Shown: positions 56,101 through 63,170 of the stretch, piece by piece
Layout of the letters: every line of letters starts with the position of its first letter
How positions within the stretch are numbered: position 1 is the stretch's first letter
Source of the DNA: JAXGPP01 sp040766885
Lineage (GTDB): Bacteria > Planctomycetota > Planctomycetia > Pirellulales > Thermoguttaceae
Length of the DNA stretch: 64,000 bases
Direction: 5' to 3'
NCBI GenBank assembly: GCA_040766885.1
Contig: JAXGPP010000016.1
Location: 124,001 to 188,000 of the forward strand
Notes under the pieces: generated by a model
The model's database searches: none
Seen by the model: only the letters and a program-made list of their open reading frames with translations
What the model was told of the DNA's origin: nothing
Translations under genes and position numbers: made by a program

Positions 56101-56868
56101 CGGATCACCGAACTGCGCGTCCTCCAGGTCCTGCCGATGACGGTGCCCTCTGGCGGGCCGCCGCACGAGACGGGTTTCCGCGTGGCGACGGCGGGCGACT
56201 CGGTCGTACCGGTGCGGCATGTGCTTGGCACCGTGCCGGTGGAAACCGACGGCAGCGCGCACTTTACGGTACCGGCCAACAAGGAGTTTTTCCTGCAAGC
56301 CCTCGATGAGCGCGGGCTGGCCGTGCAATCGATGCGCTCGGCCACATACCTGCACGAGAACGAGCGACTGTTGTGCGCGGGTTGCCACGAACCTCGCCAC
56401 CGGCCCAACCTGCCCGATGGGATCGTGCCGCTGGCCATGCGGCGACCACCCTCGCAACTGGAACCCGATGTCGACGGGTCGAACCCTTTCAGCTACCCGC
56501 GGCTCGTTCAGCCGGTGCTCGACAAGCACTGTGCCGAGTGCCACGCGCAAAATGCCGACAAGGCGCCCAGTCTGGCCCGCGAACCGCTCGTGGGACGATG
56601 GTACGTTTCGTACGCGAACCTGGTCCAAAAATATGGGTTCCATGATTACGGCGACGGCTACCGCACCACGCCCGGCCGCTTCGGCGCCAAGGCGTCGAAG
56701 CTCTACGAACTGCTCGAGAAGGGGCACTACGACGTGCGGCTCACGCCCGACGAGATGCACCGTCTGACGCTTTGGCTCGACTGCTCGTCGATGTTCTACG
56801 GCGTCTACGAGAAAGAGGGAGGCGAAGCCCAGCTTCGCGGCGAAATCGCATACCCCACTTTGGAGTAG
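53131..56868 (+). CDS. NPCBM/beta-propeller protein with HzsA-like domain and two c-type haem motifs
   Basis: 1245 residues; AAGGAAAGG precedes ATG 53131 and ATG 53137. Signal peptide about 1-30. Residues about 50-205 resemble an NPCBM-type sugar-binding domain (SHGIWVHGDSDVCYPL, GKYQRFEAWVGMD). Helical linker about 250-530. From about 550 to 870 is a TolB/WD40-like propeller (GTFNDFDPCWLPNGRIAFMS, EWHPSVTHDGRILYTRWD). Then comes a segment like the middle domain of hydrazine synthase alpha subunit (NEFFLQ-type strand before the haem). CAGCH (Cys1082) and CAECH (Cys1134) would bind haem c. The name follows domain resemblance only; it is not evidence for anammox. Possibly an exported redox or lactonase-like enzyme acting on sugars. 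It lies 198 bp before the putative selenoprotein. Confidence 0.75.
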   Translation: MPMSCPVRRSGLFVSLVLLASVNCQSAAIAESGGYVKCGTWAETMLATRAACLKRLSELPPSAGARPVAIGPIRGDGPGERVSVDIAGWQWLRLTSTVEQGAGNCHIWGEARLIAADGSETRLSSLEPAAVSVGWGELLKDKNWKGQPLQVGQRPFSHGIWVHGDSDVCYPLEGKYQRFEAWVGMDAARATGAARFRVHFDRPDIVADAWRKIAVDFPLESRWFTQDMGKGGPTPWFNDDGGNLSRKLVQQVLAQLGPRAEALQEECNELRRTDVAADARWLDLYTRACRCRECAESLDRIPLVELRTALEAEMATLAQAKISAADARWDALLSRLRLIAGAMPERREVALGGLRSSIESLSQALPNRFDSRDSLIARLDEAAPPWQATIAAAVQGDATATARLPDVVREVGDFRGQIVRSFEGMNEFLAQPACSAMLEEWERQHAALEHDLGRRGHFAQVAAETFRTEALVHDSDRDPLDIVLRRTAALLEDLQGTGAGPALGSLERQLRELQAAATAIDPAQREARFALFADACRVRREIAFANPLLRFDDVLFIKRHRAVYNHMCDQYYGITARPGGGLYVLADAFGSRPQVRDLLTDSLIENGRLKGQRLSGGTGEVVPMSYDGVGNLNTPEGLEGGTFLSPDLSFDARSILFAYVEGRGDKGHDHHVDPTRGHWDPGRCYHIFCVNADGSGLVQLTDGTFNDFDPCWLPNGRIAFMSERRGGYLRCGRVCPTYTLFDMAADGSDITCLSFHETNEWHPSVTHDGRILYTRWDYVDRHGCTAHMPWITTLDGRDSRAVHGNFAPRPTRPDMEVDCRAIPGSQKFVATAAPHHSQAYGSLILIDPRAADDDGMNPVRRITPDVGFPESQGGREAYGTAWPLSEDYYLCVYDADIAEGKPVSTGDYGIYLVDSFGNKELIYRDPRIGCLSPIPLSPRPMPPAVPELAQRGPETNPTLRTIAALAGKEPEGTVAVMNVYESLKPWPEGTRITELRVLQVLPMTVPSGGPPHETGFRVATAGDSVVPVRHVLGTVPVETDGSAHFTVPANKEFFLQALDERGLAVQSMRSATYLHENERLLCAGCHEPRHRPNLPDGIVPLAMRRPPSQLEPDVDGSNPFSYPRLVQPVLDKHCAECHAQNADKAPSLAREPLVGRWYVSYANLVQKYGFHDYGDGYRTTPGRFGAKASKLYELLEKGHYDVRLTPDEMHRLTLWLDCSSMFYGVYEKEGGEAQLRGEIAYPTLE

Positions 56869-57066
56869 TGGGGCCTCATTGACAACCGCCGTCACGAGGG
56901 GTAGCATCCACCGCCAACAGTCTCGTGCGGGCCCGCCAAAGCAGGCCGCCGCCTCGTTGGCGGCTCAGAGGCGCGGTGAGAAGCTGCCCGGGAATTCCGC
57001 GGGAGACTGCTGGCCTACTCTCTTCGCGAGGTTCGAGTCCAGAGTTCGATACTGGAGGGAACGCCT

Positions 57067-58839
57067 ATGAAACGGTGGGCATACTACCTGATTGGCGTGG
57101 CCGCGCTAACGAGCTGGCTCGGGCTCGTGACCAGCGCCGGCGCCGAGACCTGCACGCTGAAGTCGGTCCAGATCGGCACGTCGACTGGGACAATCGCCGC
57201 TGGCGTGCCGAGCGATTACCGCTTCCGCGGACGCTCGCAGGGCTTCCTTGCTGTGACGGGTGGACAGTTGATATCGGCTCTGCAGGGCAATGTGAAGCCC
57301 AAGCCCGACTTCTCCGCGGTGATCACCAAGGAACCCGACAAGTACGAAGCCGAGACTCCTTTCCGCGATGTGGCTGAGTTAGGTGGGAAGTACTACGGTT
57401 TCGCGCTCGACACAGCGCCACGTAAGGCCGAGGATACGGAAAAGGCGGAGAAAAAGGACAGCGAAGAGGGCGAAAAGAAAGAGGCGAGGGACGAGAAGGC
57501 CGGAGCAGGGCCGCTCGACGTCCTGGCGGGAGGTCTCGCCGTCTCGCCGGGTGAGAAGCCCGCGAAGCCCCTGGCCTTGACGCGGCTCTATTTCGACCTT
57601 AACCACAACGGCGATCTTACCGACGACGGAGTGATTGAAGCCGATCCGGCGAAGACGGTGGAGATGGCGCGAGGGACCGCGCAAAGCCAGGCCCGCTCGG
57701 TGTTTCCGACGGCCATCGTTTCGCTCGACATCGGCGGCCGAAAGGTCGAGTTTCCGTTTACGATGAGCACCAGTTCGCAAACTTCAGGCACGTTGTCGTA
57801 CGTCAGGGTCCAACTCAGTGCGGCCGCCTACCGCGAGGGCGAAATCGTGCTCGAAGGCGAGAAACGCCGCGTGGTGCTCGTCGATTACAACAGCAACGGC
57901 CGGTTTGACGACGCATCGGTGGTCGCGCCGCGAAGCACTTCCGCCGACGGCCCGGTGTATCCGCAAGTCGGCGACATGCTGTTCATCGACCCGCAGACGC
58001 CTCGGCTTCCCTACGCGCCCATGGTGGCGACCGCGAACAAGGATCAGTTTCCGGTCAGCCCGCTGATCATGTACGGCGACCGCCTCTTCGACGTCAAGAT
58101 CGATCCCAGCGGTGAAACGCTGTCGCTCGAGCCTTCGTCGTTAGCGACCGGCTATGTCACCAACCCCAACCGCGGCTTCCGGGCCACGGTGTACAGCGAG
58201 CGGGGGATAGTCGAAATTGTCGACGACGGTACGGGCAAGGCGGCGCTTCCCGAAGGCGAATGGAAGCTCCTGGCGTACACGATAACGGCACCCAAGCCGC
58301 TCGAGGAGGAACCCAAGACCGAGGAGAAGCAAGGGGAGCAGGCAAAGGAAGAATCCGAAGAGCTTGCGGTGCCTGGCAGTCCGCCGATGCCTCCTCGACC
58401 GGTGGTACCCCGCACGACGATGGTTTCGGCGCAGGGAACGAGCCAGTTTCAGGCGGTAAAGGTAACCGGCGGCCAGACCGCCGAGTTCCCATTCGGTCCT
58501 CCCTACACGCCTCAGGTCACCGCGGCGATGCGGGAAGGCCAGCCGAATGCGGCCCTGAGCCTAAAGCTGATCGGCACGGCCGGCGAGGTATGCAGCAGCC
58601 TGGTCGTCAATGGAAGCCGTCCGAGTCAGCCCGAGTTCACAATCTTCACCAAGGACGACAAGGAAGTGGAGAAGGGCAAATTCTCCTATGGTTGAGGCTT
58701 CACCTGCTCGTACTCGTGGCGAGTACCCTCGGAATTGGCAGACGAATACCAGATCACCGTGGCGATGCAGGCCGGTCCCTTCGAGATCGACAACAGCCAT
58801 CGCAGCACCATCAGCACCGCGGACTGGAAGCGGGATTAG
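57067..58839 (+). CDS. Putative secreted selenoprotein of unknown function (in-frame TGA at 58693)
   Basis: ATG 57067 with GGAGGGA 6 bp upstream; signal peptide about 1-26. The frame meets TGA at 58693-58695 (residue 543) and continues for 47 codons to TAG 58837-58839, giving 590 residues if TGA is read as selenocysteine. The extension reads GFTCSYSWRVPSELADEYQI and onward, with high third-position GC like the rest of the gene. The TGA residue forms UxxxC with Cys547. A SECIS-like hairpin lies just downstream. Upstream parts show two calcium-loop-like motifs (DLNHNGDLTDDG at 177, DYNSNGRFDD at 273), two charged Lys/Glu linkers (about 118-145 and 405-425) and mainly beta sequence. Alternative: a nonsense mutation or tail loss in an ordinary protein ending at 58695. 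Function unknown. Confidence 0.65.
58710..58726 (+). promoter_or_regulatory. Bacterial SECIS-like stem-loop
   Basis: GTACTCG (58710-58716) and CGAGTAC (58720-58726) form a perfect 7-bp stem with loop TGG. The loop lies 21 nt after the in-frame TGA and has G at its second position. A further three pairs can form below a 3x3 internal loop. Known bacterial SECIS elements sit within about 16-37 nt of the UGA and need a G among the first loop bases, so geometry fits. The 3' arm contains the codons CGA and GTA, unusual for this gene. Confidence 0.55.
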
Positions 58840-58840
58840 C

Positions 58841-58884
58841 AACCGAAGCCGGCGCGGAGGGGCTGACCGCGGCCGGCTTCGGTT
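58841..58884. terminator. Strong hairpin between convergent genes, likely bidirectional terminator
   Basis: AACCGAAGCCGGC (58841-58853) and GCCGGCTTCGGTT (58872-58884) pair perfectly over 13 bp, and GCGG/CCGC inside the loop can add four more. It begins one base after TAG 58839 and lies 49 bp before the end of the opposing amt gene. No clear T-tract, so termination efficiency is uncertain. Confidence 0.6.
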
Positions 58885-58932
58885 CAAAGGCCCGGTACGA
58901 GCAGTCGTCGCGGGCAGGGGGTGCCAGTCGTT

Positions 58933-60399
58933 TCAGTAGACCGCGCCCGACGTCTGCACGAAGGCCGGGTAGGCTTCGTTGCCGTGCTCGCCGATGTCGA
59001 GACCCTCGGCTTCCTCGTTGGCGCTCACCCGCAGCCCCACCGTGTACTTGAGCGTGACGAAAAGCAGCGTGCCGGTCAAAATGCACCAGGAAAAGACGGC
59101 AAGCACCCCAACCGCCTGATTGAGCAACTGGTCGAAGCCGCCCCCGTTCAACAACCCGAGTCCCGGTGCGGCATCGCCGCTGGCGGTCGACCACAGGCCC
59201 AGCGACAAAGTGCCCCAGCTTCCGCAGACGCCGTGTACGGAGATCGCGCCGACCGGGTCGTCGATCTTCAGCACCCGCTCGACAAAGAGCACCGAGAGGA
59301 CGACGAGAACCCCGGCGATGCCGCCGATCAGGACGGACGCCTCGATGGTCACCCAGGGGCAGGGACAGGTGATGGCGACCAGTCCGGCGAGCACGCCGTT
59401 GAGCGTCATCGTGCCCTCCCATTTCTTGAAGATCAGCTTGCTGGTCAGCAACGCCGTGATCGCCCCCGCCGCGCCCGCCGTGTTCGTGGTGCAGACGATG
59501 TGAGAGATATCGCCGCGGGCGGCGGCCATCGTGCTGCCCGGATTGAATCCGAACCAACCTAGCCAGAGGATGAACACGCCGAGGGCGGCCAGCGGGATGT
59601 TGTGGCCGGGAATCGCCCGTGCGGTGCCATCTTTGGCGAACTTGCCCAACCGCGGACCAAGCACAACCGCGCCCACCAGCGCCACCCAGCCACCCACGCT
59701 GTGCACCACGGTCGAGCCGGCGAAGTCCCAGAAGCCGGTCCCGCCGAACGTCGACAGCCATCCGCCTCCCCAGATCCAGTGACCCGAAATCGGATAAATA
59801 ACCAATGTGATCGCGATGCTGTAAAGCATGTAGCTGGAGAACTTTGTCCGTTCGGCCATGGCCCCGGAAACGATCGTCGCCGCGGTCGCCGCGAACACGA
59901 GTTGGAAAAAGAACTTGGCCTCCAGCGGCACCATCGTCCAGGAAAGCGGATCGAAATTCGTGGTCGCCTTCAGCGTCCCGTCATCCTGAGGAACCTGGAC
60001 CGCGGTCTCCCTCAGAAAAAAGCCGCTATCGCCAACAAACCCGTTCCCAATGCTGAACATCAACCCGAACCCGAGCGCCCAGAAGGCGATGCTGCCAAAG
60101 CTGAAGTCCAGCAGGTTCTTCATGAGGATGTTCACCGAGTTCTTCGTCCGGGTGAAGCCGGTTTCCACCATGGCGAAGCCCGCTTGCATCCACATCACGA
60201 GGAATGCGGTCACGAGGACCCAGATCGTATCCAGATCAATGGATTTGCTCTCGATGGCCGCCTGGAGATCCGCGACGGTCGGTTCCGCGACAGCGGGCGC
60301 GGCGGTCGAAGCCGGTTCTTCCGCGGCCAGTTCGTGCCAGGAAACTACCAACATGGTGAGCAGGGCCACAACGGACAACAACAATCGAAAACGCATCAT
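58933..60399 (-). CDS. amt: Ammonium transporter, Amt family
   Basis: 488 residues from ATG 60399 (60396 also possible). An N-terminal signal-like segment (about 1-26) and short extracytoplasmic stretch precede eleven hydrophobic helices. Family signatures: FLVMWMQAGFAMVETGFTR, NILMKNLLDFSFG, SGAMAERTKF, VVHSVGGWVALVGA (first conserved pore His) and GAISVHGVCGSWGTL (second pore His). It conducts ammonium across the inner membrane. The gene lies 56 bp after glnB, the PII regulator that normally blocks Amt when nitrogen is plentiful. Transcription is convergent with the putative selenoprotein gene. Confidence 0.95.
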   Translation of the reverse strand: MMRFRLLLSVVALLTMLVVSWHELAAEEPASTAAPAVAEPTVADLQAAIESKSIDLDTIWVLVTAFLVMWMQAGFAMVETGFTRTKNSVNILMKNLLDFSFGSIAFWALGFGLMFSIGNGFVGDSGFFLRETAVQVPQDDGTLKATTNFDPLSWTMVPLEAKFFFQLVFAATAATIVSGAMAERTKFSSYMLYSIAITLVIYPISGHWIWGGGWLSTFGGTGFWDFAGSTVVHSVGGWVALVGAVVLGPRLGKFAKDGTARAIPGHNIPLAALGVFILWLGWFGFNPGSTMAAARGDISHIVCTTNTAGAAGAITALLTSKLIFKKWEGTMTLNGVLAGLVAITCPCPWVTIEASVLIGGIAGVLVVLSVLFVERVLKIDDPVGAISVHGVCGSWGTLSLGLWSTASGDAAPGLGLLNGGGFDQLLNQAVGVLAVFSWCILTGTLLFVTLKYTVGLRVSANEEAEGLDIGEHGNEAYPAFVQTSGAVY

Positions 60400-60455
60400 G
60401 GATCTCGCTGGATAGGAGGACTGCTGGTTCTTTCGTCAAAGGAAAATGCCGGGAA

Positions 60456-60794
60456 TCAAATGCCGCTGTCGCCTCTTTCGCCGGTGCGAATGCGAATCAC
60501 ATCGGTCAGGTTGGAGACGAAGATCTTGCCGTCGCCGACTTGGCCGGTCCTCGCAGCGACCGTGATGGCCTCGATCGCGGCAGACAGATCCTCATCGGAC
60601 ACCACGGTCTCCACTTTGATCTTGGGTACGAAGTCGACGGTGTACTCGGTCCCGCGGTACATCTCGCGATGCCCTTTCTGGCGGCCGAAACCCCGAACCT
60701 CGGTAATCGTCATCCCTTTGACGCCGCACTGCATCAAGGCCGTCTTGACGTCCTCGAGCTTGAAGTGCCGTATCAGCGCTTCAACTTTCTTCAT
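60456..60794 (-). CDS. glnB: Nitrogen regulatory protein PII
   Basis: 112 residues, standard PII length, from ATG 60794 with GAGG upstream. MKKVEALIRHFKLEDVKTAL is the normal start. The T-loop contains RGTEYTVDF with Tyr51, the uridylylation site in proteobacterial PII, and the B-loop TGQVGDGKIFV binds ATP and 2-oxoglutarate. C-terminal IRIRTGERGDSGI is the C-loop. Placement immediately before amt suggests a GlnK-like role in controlling the transporter; glnB and glnK cannot be told apart by sequence alone. Confidence 0.93.
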   Translation of the reverse strand: MKKVEALIRHFKLEDVKTALMQCGVKGMTITEVRGFGRQKGHREMYRGTEYTVDFVPKIKVETVVSDEDLSAAIEAITVAARTGQVGDGKIFVSNLTDVIRIRTGERGDSGI

Positions 60795-61709
60795 AGATGC
60801 CTCGCACTTCGTGTCATTCCGCAATGCCTTCGAAAACTGCTTCACTCCCCGCGGACGAATCGGACAACAGACCGAGCGCGCACTCGATAACACTCAGGTC
60901 GCAATGCGAACGGCGTGCCGCACCGGCCGTCGGTCGTGCCATAGCATGCATCCGCGCGGCGGCGACGACGGCATCTGTCCTCTGCAAACCGGCTTATTAA
61001 AAGCAGTTATGCCATAGTCCAATCACCCGGCGCTGATGCCGACAGGCAACTGCCGGCGAGCCGAGCAGGCGCGCGACTGCGCAGACTCCGTGCATGGCAT
61101 GCCTGAATGAAAGGCACCCTACAGGCGAAGCTCCCCGGCAAGCACGTTACGGATAATCCTGCGAGCATCGCTTTCGGACCGGGTTTCGCGGCATGCTTTC
61201 ATTGCAGCTAGATCGCCGCCACCTTCATGCGTGGTCTGACTCGGCCCGCGGAGGCATGGCGTTTGCATTCGCGATCTGGTCGCTGCCCCGGTGCCCTCTC
61301 CCTGGTGCGGTACCGGGCGGCATCTATCGATCCGGAGACACTCAGTTCCGCCCAGTCTCTTGGTCTCGAATCGAGAGTCGTCGCGCCACGGACCGTGACC
61401 GGGGATCACGAGGAGAGATCACAGGCTCTCTTCGCACGCTCCGCACCAACCGGCCGGTCCGTGGCGATCTTCTTCCGCAGCCTTGAATACGCGACGGAAT
61501 CAGATGTGCCACCCGTGCTGAGACTGAGTCTCAAGTTCAGAGTGCGAATCGGTCTATTTGTGATGGTTCCGGAGAGATCCGCTGTAACCAACTCCAACGC
61601 CTCGGCGTCAGAGTCTGTCGGCGGCCTCTGAGGGTGATGGTCTCGACACGATATCCTCCGGCGCGTGTTGCTCCGCAGGTTGCCTGGGATGTTCCGGGGA
61701 ACGACTCGC
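60795..61709. other. Long intergenic stretch upstream of glnB and the octahaem cytochrome gene
   Basis: No convincing gene: frames in 61100-61700 on both strands have poor starts and arginine/serine-rich translations typical of non-coding GC-rich DNA. On the minus strand TGGCACG at about 60943-60937 resembles a sigma-54 -24 element, but the spacing to a GC at -12 is off by one. This region should hold the glnB promoter and that of the divergent cytochrome operon. Confidence 0.4.
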
Positions 61710-63170
61710 ATGTGGCTCAAAGTATCAGTCGTCCTGGCGTTTGTCGCCACACTGGCCGCCGTGACGATCGCTCTGGCTTACCGACGGCCCGCTCCCTCCG
61801 ATGCGCCCTGGCAACGGGTCGCACGGCCATCTCCGCACGTCGATCATAGCCAACTGATTGCCGGCCCTTTCGAAGACGGTCCTGCCGTCACCCGGGCCTG
61901 TCTTGAGTGTCATCCGAATGCCGCCCGCGAGGTCATGCAGACCGGCCACTGGACCTGGGCCGGGCAGAAGGCCAAGCTTCCCGGCCGCAGTGAGTTGATC
62001 CAAGTGGGTAAGGCTAACCTGATCAACAACTTCTGTATTCACGCCGGTCCGAACATCGAGAAATGCTCATCGTGTCATGCCGGCTATGGCTGGCACGACA
62101 ACACGTTCGACTTCACCAGCGAGACCAGCCAGGAAAACGTCGACTGCCTGGTATGCCACGAGCAGACAGGCACCTACGTCAAAGGCAATGCCGGCAATCC
62201 AGAAAAGGGTGTGGACCTGGTCGCCGTGGCGCGGAGCGTCGCCCGATCCACCCGGAAGAACTGCGGCGATTGCCATTTCAAAGGCGGAGGTGGCGATGCG
62301 GTGAAGCACGGCGACCTGGACGGCTCGATGTACTTCCCCAAGGAGCGGATCGACGTCCACATGGGGCGCGCCGGGTTGGTTTGCACCGACTGCCACCGCA
62401 CTCACGACCATCGCATCGCCGGACAGGGCATGGCGGCCAACCCCGATCCGCTTCTTCGAGTGCATTGCACCGATTGCCACAATAGCGAGCCCCATGGCGA
62501 CGAACGTCTCGACGCCCACACCGCGAGCGTGGCTTGCCAGACCTGCCACATTCCGCGGATGGCAATCGATGCACCGACCAAGACCTATTGGGACTGGTCC
62601 GAGGCCGGACAGGGCGGGCGCAAGGAAGATCCGCACGAGTATCTGAAGATCAAAGGGAGCTTCAAGTACGCGCAGAACATCCGTCCTGAATATGCTTGGT
62701 ACAACGGTCGCGCCTACCGCTACCTGACCGGCCAGCCGATCGACCCCACCCGCGTGGTTCACATCAATTATCCGTTGGGCGGCCCGCGCGACCCCGAGGC
62801 CAAAATCTGGCCGTTCAAGGTCCATCGTGGCAAGCAGATCTACGACAAGGTTCACCAGCATCTGCTTGCGCCGCGAACCGCCGGGCCCGGCGGATACTGG
62901 ACCGAGTTCGACTGGGACAAGGCCTGTCGCATCGGCGCCCAAGAAACCGGAATTGAATACAGCGGCCAGTATGACTGGGCGGAAACGGCGATGTACTGGC
63001 CCCTGTCGCACATGGTCCAGGCAAAGGAAAAAGCCCTCCAGTGCACCGACTGCCACGCCGAGCAGGGCATCTTGAACTGGAAAGAACTGGGCTACGACGG
63101 CGATCCGGCATTTCACGGCGACCGGCGGCGGTTGGAACTGGTCCGCGGCAGTGATGGAGGGACTCGATGA
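61710..63170 (+). CDS. Octahaem c-type cytochrome, tetrathionate reductase (OTR) family
   Basis: 486 residues from ATG 61710 (CGGGGA 9 bp upstream; ATG 61689 and GTG 61665 are longer options). One N-terminal membrane helix (about 3-24) anchors it, the rest extracytoplasmic. Eight CxxCH motifs in order: CLECH (Cys64), CSSCH, CLVCH, CGDCH, CTDCH, CTDCH, CQTCH, CTDCH. The spacing, GNAGNPEKGVDLVAVARSV and IDPTRVVHINYPLGGPRDP are as in octahaem tetrathionate reductase-type cytochromes. In Shewanella OTR reduces tetrathionate, nitrite and hydroxylamine in vitro; the planctomycete role is not known. The next gene overlaps by ATGA. Confidence 0.85.
   Translation: MWLKVSVVLAFVATLAAVTIALAYRRPAPSDAPWQRVARPSPHVDHSQLIAGPFEDGPAVTRACLECHPNAAREVMQTGHWTWAGQKAKLPGRSELIQVGKANLINNFCIHAGPNIEKCSSCHAGYGWHDNTFDFTSETSQENVDCLVCHEQTGTYVKGNAGNPEKGVDLVAVARSVARSTRKNCGDCHFKGGGGDAVKHGDLDGSMYFPKERIDVHMGRAGLVCTDCHRTHDHRIAGQGMAANPDPLLRVHCTDCHNSEPHGDERLDAHTASVACQTCHIPRMAIDAPTKTYWDWSEAGQGGRKEDPHEYLKIKGSFKYAQNIRPEYAWYNGRAYRYLTGQPIDPTRVVHINYPLGGPRDPEAKIWPFKVHRGKQIYDKVHQHLLAPRTAGPGGYWTEFDWDKACRIGAQETGIEYSGQYDWAETAMYWPLSHMVQAKEKALQCTDCHAEQGILNWKELGYDGDPAFHGDRRRLELVRGSDGGTR

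Noticed and set aside
53131..56868. Hydrazine synthase, hence an anammox organism
   Set aside because: Only domain-level resemblance; HzsA-like domains with c-type haems are widespread in non-anammox planctomycetes, and no hydrazine synthase beta/gamma or hydrazine dehydrogenase gene is present here.
54250..56907. 885-codon minus-strand frame
   Set aside because: Antisense to the dihaem propeller gene, which has unambiguous CxxCH and propeller motifs; the shadow lacks any recognisable domain.
60900..60960. Sigma-54 promoter for glnB-amt
   Set aside because: A TGGCACG occurs on the minus strand but the -12 element is not at the required 10-base spacing.
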